From JBDTMT01 sp033764095 (GTDB lineage: Bacteria; Desulfobacterota; Binatia; HRBIN30; CADEER01), in the NCBI GenBank assembly GCA_033764095.1, contig JANRJF010000321.1, positions 1-5,482 on the forward strand: 5,482 bases of DNA, read 5' to 3'. A program made the position numbers and the translations under genes. The notes under the pieces were generated by a model that saw only the letters and a list, made by a program, of their open reading frames with translations, made no database searches and was not told where the DNA came from. Positions 1-5,482 of this stretch are shown here, piece by piece (the stretch's first letter is position 1; each line of letters opens with the position of its first letter).

Positions 1-23
1 TTCCCCCGCGGTGCGGGGGAAGG
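1..23. repeat. GC-rich palindrome, copy 1 (cut by window edge)
   Basis: TTCCCCCGC (1-9) pairs perfectly with GCGGGGGAA (13-21) around a 3-nt loop. The right arm continues as GG to 23, exactly as in copy 2, so the left arm probably begins two bases before the window. It resembles dispersed extragenic palindromes of the REP type. There is no T-run after the stem, so it is not a classical terminator in the + direction. Confidence 0.75.
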
Positions 24-70
24 AATCGGATCCATGCCGGCCATGTGCGACAAAGCGTGTCGGTTCGGTC

Positions 71-96
71 CCTTCCCCCGCGTCAGCGGGGGAAGG
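71..96. repeat. GC-rich palindrome, copy 2
   Basis: CCTTCCCCCGC (71-81) and GCGGGGGAAGG (86-96) form a perfect 11-bp stem with a GTCA loop. The right arm is identical to bases 13-23, while the loop differs between copies: arms conserved and loop free, as expected of a structural repeat. It lies 69 nt before the AtuA-like start, so it could form in that gene's leader RNA if transcription starts upstream. Confidence 0.8.
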
Positions 97-133
97 TGAG
101 GATGGGGGTCCGAACTGAATTCTTGGGCAAAGC

Positions 134-147
134 CCGGTCACCGGTCA
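134..147. promoter_or_regulatory. Possible operator: palindrome CCGGT-C-ACCGG / tandem CCGGTCA
   Basis: CCGGTCA occurs twice head to tail (134-140 and 141-147), and the overlap makes a perfect palindrome, CCGGT-C-ACCGG (134-144), 20 nt before the start of the AtuA-like gene. A small GGGC-AAA-GCCC hairpin (125-135) overlaps it. The position suits a repressor site in a short leader, but in DNA this rich in G and C such palindromes also occur by chance. I see no convincing -35/-10 promoter nearby. Confidence 0.2.
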
Positions 148-164
148 CGCTTCTGGATGGCGCG

Positions 165-1922
165 ATGACGTCGGACGTATTGAAAATCGCCAACTGTTCC
201 GGCTTCTACGGCGACCGTCTCAGCGCCGCGCGCGAGATGGTCGAGGGCGGGCCGATCGACGTACTGACCGGCGACTATCTCGCCGAGCTGACGTTGCTCA
301 TCCTGCTCAAGGATCGCTTCAAGGATGCCAACCTCGGCTACGCGCGCACCTTCCTGCGACAGCTGGAGCAGGTGGCGGCCGCCTGCGTGCAGCGCGGCAT
401 CAAGATCGTCGTCAACGCCGGCGGGCTGAACCCCGCCGGCTGCGCGGCGGCGGCGCGCGCGGTCTACGACACGCTCGGGCTCGAGGCGGTGGTGGCACAC
501 GTCGAGGGCGACGACCTGATGCCGAAGCTGGAGGCGCTGCAGGCGGCCGGCGAGCGCTTCGTCCACCTCGACAAGGGGACGCCGCTGGCGTCGCTGCAGG
601 CGCCGGTGATGAGTGCCAACGCCTATCTCGGCGGCTTCGGTATCGCCGCGGCGCTGGAGCACGGCGCCGACGTGGTGATCTGTCCGCGCGTCACCGATGC
701 GGCGCTGGTGGTCGGCCCGGCGGCCTGGCGCTTCGGCTGGCGGCGCGACGACTGGGACGCGCTCGCCGGCGCGGTGGTCGCCGGGCACATCATCGAATGC
801 GGGGCGCAGTGTACCGGCGGCAACTACAGCTTCTTCGCCGAGGTGCCGCGCCTGCACCGTCCCGGCTTCCCGATCGCCGAGCTGCGCGCCGACGGCAGCA
901 GCGTCATCACCAAGCACCCCGGCACCGACGGCCTGGTGTCGGTCGGCACGGTGACCGCGCAGCTGCTCTATGAGATCGCCGGTCCGCGCTATCCGAATCC
1001 CGACGTCACGGCGCGCTTCGACACGATCCAGGTCGCGCAGGAGGGACCCGACCGGGTGCTGGTGAGCGGCGTACGCGGCGAGCCGCCGCCGCCGACCACC
1101 AAGGTGTGCATCAACCACGCCGGCGGCTGGAAGAACTCGATGACCTTCATCCTCACCGGCCTCGACATCGAGGCCAAGGCGCAGCTCGCCGAGGAGACGC
1201 TGTGGGAGCTGGTCGGCGGGCGGGCGCAGTTCGCCGAGTCGAAGGTGACGCTGCGGCGCGGTGACCGCCCCGATCCGGCCAGCAACGAGGACGCCTTCGC
1301 CTACCTGACCATCGCGGTGCGTGACGCGGATCGCGACAAGGTGGGGCGGCCGTTCAGCAATGCCGCGATCGAGATGGCGCTCGCCAACTATCCGGGCTTC
1401 ACCGGCACCGGCCCGCCGGGCGAGGCGTCGCAGGTCGGCGTCTACTGGCCGGCGCTGGTCGACTCCGACGCGGTGGACCATCGCGTCATCGTCGGCGACA
1501 CGCGGGTCGACATCCTGCCAGTCGCGCTGCCCGAGTCGTTTCCGCCGCCGCCGGTCGCCGCCGTGGCGCTGCCGCCGGCACCGGGCGGCGCGACACGTGC
1601 GGTCCCGCTGGGGGTTCTGTGCGGGGCGCGCTCCGGCGACAAGGGCGGCAACGCCAATGTCGGCGTCTGGGCGCGCACGCCGCCGGCCTATGCCTGGCTC
1701 GCGTCGTTCCTCACCGTCGCGCGCCTGCGCGAGCTGATCAGCGAGGCGCGCGAGCTCGAGGTCGAGTGCTTCGAGCTGCCGAATCTCCTGGCGCTCAACT
1801 TCGTCGTGAAGGGACTGCTCGGCGACGGCGTCGCCGCGTCGCTGCGCAGCGACCCGCAGGCGAAGACGCTGGGCGAGTACCTGCGCGCCAAGCTGGTCCC
1901 GATCCCGACCGCGCTGCTGTAG
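165..1922 (+). CDS. AtuA/DUF1446 family protein (acyclic terpene utilization AtuA-like)
   Basis: Predicted 585-residue cytoplasmic protein with no signal peptide or membrane segment. Seen: an N-terminal DUF1446 (AtuA) domain, about residues 6-450, with NCSGFYGDR (10-18), GDYLAELT (36-43), NAGGLNP (84-90), ECGAQCTGG (211-219) and HAGGWKNS (318-325). A proline/alanine-rich linker (about 457-475) leads to a C-terminal AtuA-like domain (about 481-580) with SGDKGGNANVG (490-500). This two-domain form is a usual one for the family. Known: the name comes from the Pseudomonas atu cluster for citronellol/geraniol breakdown, where AtuA's reaction is undefined. Inference: an accessory or enzyme in catabolism of a branched or terpenoid acid; no other atu gene is visible. 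Start: ATG 165 begins just before the conserved LKIANCSG block. In-frame ATGs at 45 and 102 would add 40 or 21 unconserved-looking residues encoded by the palindromic leader. The upstream Shine-Dalgarno is weak (GGA at 155-157). The oxygenase gene follows on the same strand after a short gap. The family call is firm; the start is moderately sure. Confidence 0.93.
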   Translation: MTSDVLKIANCSGFYGDRLSAAREMVEGGPIDVLTGDYLAELTLLILLKDRFKDANLGYARTFLRQLEQVAAACVQRGIKIVVNAGGLNPAGCAAAARAVYDTLGLEAVVAHVEGDDLMPKLEALQAAGERFVHLDKGTPLASLQAPVMSANAYLGGFGIAAALEHGADVVICPRVTDAALVVGPAAWRFGWRRDDWDALAGAVVAGHIIECGAQCTGGNYSFFAEVPRLHRPGFPIAELRADGSSVITKHPGTDGLVSVGTVTAQLLYEIAGPRYPNPDVTARFDTIQVAQEGPDRVLVSGVRGEPPPPTTKVCINHAGGWKNSMTFILTGLDIEAKAQLAEETLWELVGGRAQFAESKVTLRRGDRPDPASNEDAFAYLTIAVRDADRDKVGRPFSNAAIEMALANYPGFTGTGPPGEASQVGVYWPALVDSDAVDHRVIVGDTRVDILPVALPESFPPPPVAAVALPPAPGGATRAVPLGVLCGARSGDKGGNANVGVWARTPPAYAWLASFLTVARLRELISEARELEVECFELPNLLALNFVVKGLLGDGVAASLRSDPQAKTLGEYLRAKLVPIPTALL

Positions 1923-1996
1923 CCCGGCGTGCGTCGCGGTTTCGTGCAGTCGCAGGCCGAAGGGTAGGCACGGATTACGTGGCGCGCTACCCCAAC

Positions 1997-2001
1997 AGGG
2001 G
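1997..2001 (+). promoter_or_regulatory. Ribosome binding site choosing the GTG 2009 start
   Basis: AGGGG lies 7 nt before GTG 2009 and is the best Shine-Dalgarno in the 86-nt gap between the two + strand genes. It is also the right arm of a small CCCC-AACA-GGGG hairpin (1990-2001). The alternative GTG at 1979 has only an AGG at 1966-1968, 10 nt upstream. Confidence 0.5.
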
Positions 2002-2008
2002 CCCGCAG

Positions 2009-2995
2009 GTGGCCGAGATCCCGATCATCGATGTGGCGGCGCTGATCGACGGCAGCGACGCCGCCGCGGTGGCGGTGCAGCTCGGCGCTGCCTGCCGTGC
2101 GCACGGGTTCTTCTACGTCGTCGGGCACGGTGTCGACCCACTCCTGCGGCAGCGCGTCGAGGAGCTGGCGCGCGTCTTCTTCGCGCAGGATCTCGACACC
2201 AAGCGGCGCATCGCGATGGCGCACGGTGGGCGTGCCTGGCGCGGCTACTTCGCGGTCGGCGACGAGCTCACCTCCGGCGTGCCGGATCAGAAGGAGGGAC
2301 TGTACGTCGGCAGCGAGCTGGCGGCCGACCATCCGCTGGTGCGCGCCGGCACGCCGCTGCACGGGCCGAACCTGTTTCCGCGCGAGCCGGCGGGCCTGGC
2401 CCCGGCGGTGCTGGCGTACATGGACGCGCTCACCCGTCTCGGCCACCAACTGATGGCGGGTCTGGCGCTCAGCCTGGGGCTCGACGCGTCGTACTTTCCC
2501 GCGCACGGCACCGCCGAGCCGCTGCTGCTGTTCCGCATCTTCAACTATCCGGCGCTGGCGAGCGCGGCGGACTGGAGCGTCGGCGAGCACACCGACTACG
2601 GCCTGCTCACCATCCTGGCGCAGGACGACGCCGGCGGCCTGGAGATCCGGACGCGACACGGCTGGATTGCGGCGCCGCCGCTGCCCGGCGCGTTCGTGTG
2701 CAACATCGGCGACATGCTCGACCGCATGACGCGCGGTATCTTCCGCTCGACGCCGCACCGGGTGCGCAACACCAGCGGACGCGATCGGTTGTCGCTGGCC
2801 TTCTTCTTCGATCCCAACTTCTTCGCCCGCGTACAGCCGATCGCGCTCGACGAGCCGGCGCCGCCCGACGATCGCGCCGACCGCTGGGACCAGGCGAGCG
2901 TGCACGCCTTCGACGGCACCTACGGCGACTACGTGCTGGCGAAGGTCGGGCGGGTGTTCCCGGGGCTGTGGGCCGACGTTTTGCCGGAGGAGTGA
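2009..2995 (+). CDS. Isopenicillin N synthase family 2OG/Fe(II) dioxygenase
   Basis: Predicted 328-residue soluble non-haem iron oxygenase. Seen: an N-terminal DIOX_N-type region (about residues 4-115), including IPIIDVAAL, GFFYVVGHGV (33-42) and PDQKEGLYVG (92-101). A C-terminal 2OG-FeII_Oxy jelly-roll (about 172-275) follows. The iron triad is complete: H194 and D196 in GEHTDYG, and H250 in STPHRVRN. The RxS motif that holds the co-substrate carboxylate is R260/S262. Known: the family covers 2-oxoglutarate-dependent hydroxylases and desaturases, ethylene-forming enzymes, and isopenicillin N synthase itself. The substrate cannot be read from sequence, and penicillin synthesis is not implied. 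Start: GTG 2009 gives the typical MAEIPIIDV opening and has AGGGG at 1997-2001, 7 nt upstream. GTG 1979 would add ten residues and lies inside a small hairpin. The gene follows the AtuA-like gene by 86 nt, so co-transcription is plausible. Its last codons and stop lie inside the large inverted repeat that begins at 2986. Confidence 0.92.
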   Translation: MAEIPIIDVAALIDGSDAAAVAVQLGAACRAHGFFYVVGHGVDPLLRQRVEELARVFFAQDLDTKRRIAMAHGGRAWRGYFAVGDELTSGVPDQKEGLYVGSELAADHPLVRAGTPLHGPNLFPREPAGLAPAVLAYMDALTRLGHQLMAGLALSLGLDASYFPAHGTAEPLLLFRIFNYPALASAADWSVGEHTDYGLLTILAQDDAGGLEIRTRHGWIAAPPLPGAFVCNIGDMLDRMTRGIFRSTPHRVRNTSGRDRLSLAFFFDPNFFARVQPIALDEPAPPDDRADRWDQASVHAFDGTYGDYVLAKVGRVFPGLWADVLPEE

Positions 2996-3095
2996 CCACC
3001 AAGGCACCAAGGACACCAAGGACACCAAGAAGACCGGATCAGAGGAATGGATCCGGTCTTCTTGGTGTCCTTGGTGCCTTGGTGGTCACTCCTCC
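2986..3095. repeat. Large inverted repeat of tandem CACCAAGG units at the convergent gene junction
   Basis: Left arm 2986-3040 and right arm 3050-3095 pair over 46 bp without a mismatch, around a 9-nt loop (3041-3049). The only flaw is a 9-nt bulge, because the left arm carries four CACCAAG(G) units (starting at 2997, 3005, 3014, 3023) and the right arm three (3061-3067, 3069-3076, 3077-3084). Each arm's inner end is GACCGGATC or its complement, and each outer end is GGAGGAGTGACC. The outer ends contain both flanking stop codons: TGA 2993-2995 for the oxygenase and TGA 3086-3088 (minus strand) for the DUF4105 protein. It could serve as a bidirectional 3'-end hairpin and block converging transcription, but there is no T-tract of the intrinsic-terminator kind. 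It could equally be a dispersed repeat that landed here. Confidence 0.95.
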
Positions 3096-4081
3096 TTCGG
3101 CAGCCCCACGCGGATGCGGGCGGAGAAGTCGTCGGCGTCGCCCGCCGCTCTGGCCGCGTCGGTGACCTCGCTCCTCGCCCGCAGCTCGGCGAACGGCAGC
3201 CCGTTGTCGAACGCGCCGCGGCGGTAGAGCAGCTCCTCCAGGTGGCCGTTGAGCAGCATCTGCCAGCTCCACGGCTGCACCGGCATGACGCGCATGGCGT
3301 GCAGGCGGATCGAGGTGGTGCAGTTGTGCGCGAAGGCGTTGTACCAGCGCGGCTTCACCGCCAGGCGGTTGATCTCCTCCAGGTAGTCGAGCAGCAGTGC
3401 GCGGGCGACCGCGGGCGGCATCTGCAGGCGGTAGAGCCACAGGCGCTCGCCGCGCTGCTGCGCGCGCACGCCGATCACGTCGCGCTCCTCGGCGACGACG
3501 TAGTAGAGCTCGTACTGGCGGAAGAACCCGCGCACCGCCGAGTAGCTCTCGCCGACCTCCTTGCGCGTCTCGATCGAGATCGCCAGGTGCTGGCCGTCGC
3601 CGAAGTCCCAGCTCATGATGGTGTGCGCGACGTCGGTCGGGCCCCAGAAGGAGAAGAACAGATCGACGCCGCGCAGGCGCGCGAGGTCGTAGGTGCGCGT
3701 CTCCCAGTGCGCGGTGAAGTCGCTGTCGCTGGAGTGGTAGACGAAGTCGCGGACGTTGCGGACCGTCACCTGGTCGCCGACCACCGTCGCGGTCGGCAGC
3801 GCGGCGACGTCGGGCAGCCACTGGCGGTCGTTGCTGGCCGGGATCGACTCCTGCCAGGCCACCACGCCGCCGACCAACAGCGCGATGCCGAGCGCCGCGC
3901 GCCACCACGGCCGCACGCGCAGCAGCACGACCAGGCCGGCGAGCCCGTAACTGACCGCCATCCCCGCCGCCAACTGCCGGACCGCCGGCCCATCGATCCA
4001 CAGCGCCAGGCTGCCCCAGAGCAGCGCGACGAGCGCGAGCGGAACGAAAAGGAGGACGAGCAGGCGGCGGAGGAGTCGCAT
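3086..4081 (-). CDS. Membrane-anchored DUF4105 (Lnb N-terminal periplasmic-like) protein
   Basis: Predicted 331-residue protein. Seen: three N-terminal hydrophobic helices (about residues 7-28, 37-54 and 62-77), with the positively charged segments MRLLRR and RVRPWWR where the inside-positive rule places them in the cytoplasm. The rest (about 80-331) would then be periplasmic. This part carries DUF4105 hallmarks: YHSSDSDF (115-122), SFWGPTDVAHT (144-154, H153), RWYNAF (245-250) and AHNCTT (251-256, C254). Known: DUF4105 is the N-terminal periplasmic domain of Lnb, linked to lipoprotein N-acylation in Bacteroides, and a Cys/His pair is thought to be catalytic. Inference: a thiol-dependent acyl-transfer or hydrolase activity on the outer face of the inner membrane; the true substrate may differ. 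Start: ATG 4081 is the only reasonable one, since an in-frame TAA lies 18 nt upstream (4100-4102) and a later start would remove the first helix. No Shine-Dalgarno is present; the mRNA instead has CCUCCU just before AUG. The stop lies inside the convergent inverted repeat. Confidence 0.88.
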   Translation of the reverse strand: MRLLRRLLVLLFVPLALVALLWGSLALWIDGPAVRQLAAGMAVSYGLAGLVVLLRVRPWWRAALGIALLVGGVVAWQESIPASNDRQWLPDVAALPTATVVGDQVTVRNVRDFVYHSSDSDFTAHWETRTYDLARLRGVDLFFSFWGPTDVAHTIMSWDFGDGQHLAISIETRKEVGESYSAVRGFFRQYELYYVVAEERDVIGVRAQQRGERLWLYRLQMPPAVARALLLDYLEEINRLAVKPRWYNAFAHNCTTSIRLHAMRVMPVQPWSWQMLLNGHLEELLYRRGAFDNGLPFAELRARSEVTDAARAAGDADDFSARIRVGLPKEE

Positions 4082-4085
4082 CAGG

Positions 4086-4185
4086 AGGCTGCCAGGCTGT
4101 TACGCTGTCAGGCTGTCAGGGGGAAGAGGCTGCAGCGCGGACGCGCCCTCCCTGACAGCGTAACCGCCTAGCAGCCTAACCGCCT
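4086..4185. repeat. Facing arrays of 8-nt AGGCTGTY units forming a 27-bp inverted repeat
   Basis: The + strand carries four consecutive 8-nt units close to AGGCTGTY (4086-4117), and the - strand carries four more facing them (4185 down to 4154). Units 1-3 of the left array plus AGG (4086-4112) pair with 4151-4177 over 27 bp with two mismatches; the inner 14 bp (4099-4112 with 4151-4164) are perfect. The 38-nt interior has its own small GCGC-GGAC-GCGC hairpin (4135-4146). The element fills the gap between the SRPBCC-SDR stop and the DUF4105 start. It also supplies the TAA that closes the DUF4105 frame upstream and its unusual SD-less leader. Possible roles are an attenuator or processing site between the two genes, or a mobile repeat remnant. 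Confidence 0.88.
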
Positions 4186-4188
4186 GGC

Positions 4189-5482
4189 TCACTTCCCCAA
4201 CACGTGCCGCAGCGCGTCCTCCAGCTGCGGGAATGCGAACTCGAAGCCGGCGGCGCCGAGCCGCTGCGGGTCGACGCGCGTGCTGGAGAGCAGCAGCTCT
4301 TCGCCCATCTCGCCGAGCAGCAGGCGGACGGCGGCGGCGGGGAAGGGGAGCAGCGCCGGGCGCGAGAGAACGCGCGCCAGCGTGTCGGTGAACTCGCGGT
4401 TGGTGACCGGGTGGGGGGAGACGGCGTTGACCGGGCCGGCGAGCGACGGCGTGGTGAGGGCGAAGAGAATGGCGCCGAGCACGTCGTCGATCGCCACCCA
4501 GCTCATGTACTGATCGCCGCCGCCGACCACGCCGCCGAGCCCGAGCTTGAAGGGCGTCGCGATGGTGGAGAGCATGCCGCCGTTGCCGGCCAGCACGACG
4601 CCGAGGCGCAGGTTGACGACGCGGATGCCGTGCGCCGCCGCCGGCGCGGTGGCCTCCTCCCACTCCTTGCAGACGTCGGCGAGGAAGCCGCCGCCCGGCG
4701 CGCTGTCCTCGTCGACGATGTCGGCGTGGCGATGGCCGTAGTAGCCGATCGCCGAGGCGGCGATCAGCGTCTTTGGCGGCCGTGCCAGCTTGCCGAGCGC
4801 CTCGACCAACAGGCGCGTGCCGCCGACGCGGCTGGCGTGGATGCGCGCCTTCTTCGCCGCCGTCCAGCGGCCGCCGGCGATGTTCTCGCCGGCGAGATGC
4901 ACGACCGCGTCGAGCCCTTGGAGTCCCGCCGTGTCGATCGTCCCCGCCTCGGGATTCCACGCCACGCTGCCGGCCTTCTTGCGTCCGCGAATCAGCCGCA
5001 CGACCTCGTGGCCGCCGGTCGTCAGAAACGGCGCCAGCGCCGAACCGATCAGGCCGCTGGCTCCAGTGATCAGAATCCTCATCGCTCCCACTCCTCGCGC
5101 CCGCGCGTGCGCGGCGACGTCGTGCGCCGTGACGCGGTGGCGATAGGCGAACATGCGCTGCAATCGCCGCCGCGTGAAGCCACCCCCCGCCAGCCCGCCC
5201 AACGCACCGAGCGGGAGGGCGTACTCGACGCGATCCTCCAGCCAGGCGGCCTCCGCGCCAGCCGGTGCGACGCGGTGGGTATGCGTCCAGCTGGCGAACG
5301 GTCCGCGACGTTGCACGTCGCGGAACTGCTCGCCGTCGATGAAGTCGCAGTGCTCGGCCACCCAGCGCAGCGCCAGCGGTCCGCGTCCCATGCGCAGCAC
5401 CTTGCGGGCGCCGTTCGCGATGCCGCCGCTGTCCTCGAGGACCTCGACCGCCTCCCAGGGCGGCGTCAGCCGCTCGAACGCC
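4189..5482 (-). CDS. SRPBCC domain fused to TIGR01777 family SDR-like oxidoreductase, 5' partial
   Basis: The reading frame stays open to the window edge, so the true start lies beyond 5482; 430 codons are visible. Seen: an N-terminal SRPBCC/polyketide-cyclase-like domain (visible residues 1 to about 128) with AFERLTPPWE, QFRDVQRRGPF, LEDRVEYALPLG and RMFAYRHRV. Then comes a 297-residue NAD(P)-binding domain starting at MRILITGASGLIG (ATG 5082). In that domain's own numbering: Rossmann loop GASGLIG (7-13), HLAGENI (63-69), SAIGYYG (110-116), SWVAIDD (194-200), and a DUF1731 tail (about 250-296). The SDR lysine of YxxxK is absent (R118 or H119), as is usual in this atypical branch. Known: relatives are E. 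coli YfcH, human SDR39U1 and the cyanobacterial/plastid SulA/GC1 proteins; the reaction is unknown. The SRPBCC fusion is a recognised form of TIGR01777 proteins. The SDR part has its own ATG with a good ribosome binding site, so a shorter product is possible. A 107-nt gap with an inverted repeat separates it from the DUF4105 gene. Confidence 0.92.
   Translation of the reverse strand, partial: AFERLTPPWEAVEVLEDSGGIANGARKVLRMGRGPLALRWVAEHCDFIDGEQFRDVQRRGPFASWTHTHRVAPAGAEAAWLEDRVEYALPLGALGGLAGGGFTRRRLQRMFAYRHRVTAHDVAAHARARGVGAMRILITGASGLIGSALAPFLTTGGHEVVRLIRGRKKAGSVAWNPEAGTIDTAGLQGLDAVVHLAGENIAGGRWTAAKKARIHASRVGGTRLLVEALGKLARPPKTLIAASAIGYYGHRHADIVDEDSAPGGGFLADVCKEWEEATAPAAAHGIRVVNLRLGVVLAGNGGMLSTIATPFKLGLGGVVGGGDQYMSWVAIDDVLGAILFALTTPSLAGPVNAVSPHPVTNREFTDTLARVLSRPALLPFPAAAVRLLLGEMGEELLLSSTRVDPQRLGAAGFEFAFPQLEDALRHVLGK
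5091..5096 (-). promoter_or_regulatory. Internal ribosome binding site before the SDR domain ATG
   Basis: On the minus strand GAGGAG sits 8 nt before ATG 5082-5080, at the exact N-terminus of the canonical TIGR01777 domain. It lies inside the open frame of the SRPBCC-SDR fusion, so it could start a second, 297-residue product. The surrounding residues (ARGVGA) are a linker, so the bases there are little constrained by protein function. Confidence 0.5.

Noticed and set aside
1..96. CRISPR array
   Set aside because: Only two copies, with different loops and a 47-nt spacing, and no further repeats or cas genes. The units are perfect palindromes of the REP kind.
45..164. Earlier starts for the AtuA-like gene (ATG 45 or ATG 102)
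   Set aside because: They translate the palindromic leader, and family similarity begins just after ATG 165. ATG 102 does have a purine-rich stretch before it, but this is the arm of the palindrome.
138..1481. Long minus-strand open frame (447 codons) opposite the AtuA-like gene
   Set aside because: Low-complexity Arg/Ala/Val/Gly-rich translation with no recognisable motif. It mirrors a well-conserved + strand gene and is typical of antisense frames in high-GC DNA.
1619..2008. Longer 5' extension of the oxygenase frame overlapping the AtuA-like gene
   Set aside because: The extra residues are Arg/Ala-rich shadow of the AtuA C-terminal domain. Homology to the oxygenase family begins only at about IPIIDV.
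1688..3028. Long minus-strand open frame (446 codons) opposite the end of the AtuA-like gene and the oxygenase
   Set aside because: Shadow of two real genes. Its N-terminus (MVSLVSLVPWW) is only the translated repeat, and no domain is visible.
2996..3085. Small peptide genes in the CACCAAGG repeat
   Set aside because: Both strands are open only because the unit lacks stops. The peptides (TTKAPRTPRTP or FLVSLVPWW) are simple translations of the repeat, with no start signal.
3047..4171. Plus-strand open frame (374 codons) opposite the DUF4105 gene
   Set aside because: Begins in the repeat, continues as Arg/Ala/Gln-rich text without motifs, and overlaps a gene with clear domain and membrane features.
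4100..4960. Minus-strand frame overlapping the SDR domain in another frame
   Set aside because: Extremely Arg-rich with no motif. It overlaps the clear Rossmann-fold protein in the correct frame.
5398..5400. GTG 5400 as the start of the SRPBCC-SDR gene
   Set aside because: The 27 codons upstream to the window edge stay open and read AFERLTPPWE..., a conserved SRPBCC stretch of this family, so the gene continues out of the window.

Overview
The window looks like high-GC chromosomal DNA from a Gram-negative bacterium, with strong G/C bias at third codon positions. A Gram-negative host is inferred mainly from a predicted periplasmic DUF4105 protein. The AtuA-family protein, isopenicillin-N-synthase-like oxygenase and SRPBCC-SDR fusion would fit a proteobacterial or deltaproteobacterial/Binatota-like genome, but this placement is a guess without a marker gene.

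Four genes form two convergent pairs. On the + strand, a 96-nt leader with two near-identical GC-rich palindromes precedes an AtuA/DUF1446 family gene (165-1922). It is followed by an isopenicillin N synthase family 2-oxoglutarate/Fe(II)-type oxygenase (about 2009-2995). On the - strand, a TIGR01777 family NAD(P)-binding protein with a fused N-terminal SRPBCC domain (4189 to beyond 5482, 5' end cut by the window edge) lies upstream of a three-helix membrane protein with a periplasmic DUF4105 (Lnb N-terminal-like) domain (3086-4081).

The AtuA protein and the oxygenase could form a small catabolic operon acting on a branched or terpenoid-like acid, but none of the other atu genes is present here, so the substrate is unknown. 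No clear functional link joins the two minus-strand genes.

The most unusual content is in the gaps. The convergent junction (2986-3095) is a nearly perfect 46-bp inverted repeat built from tandem CACCAAGG-type units, and it contains the stop codons of both flanking genes. The gap between the two minus-strand genes (4082-4188) holds a second element with the same architecture but another unit: four 8-nt units (consensus AGGCTGTY) facing four inverted units. The leader carries a third, simpler palindrome type. Together these suggest dispersed repeat families, two of them built as facing arrays of short tandem units. There are no rRNA, tRNA, CRISPR, transposase or integrase genes that I can support, and no stretch over 300 bases lacks a gene.
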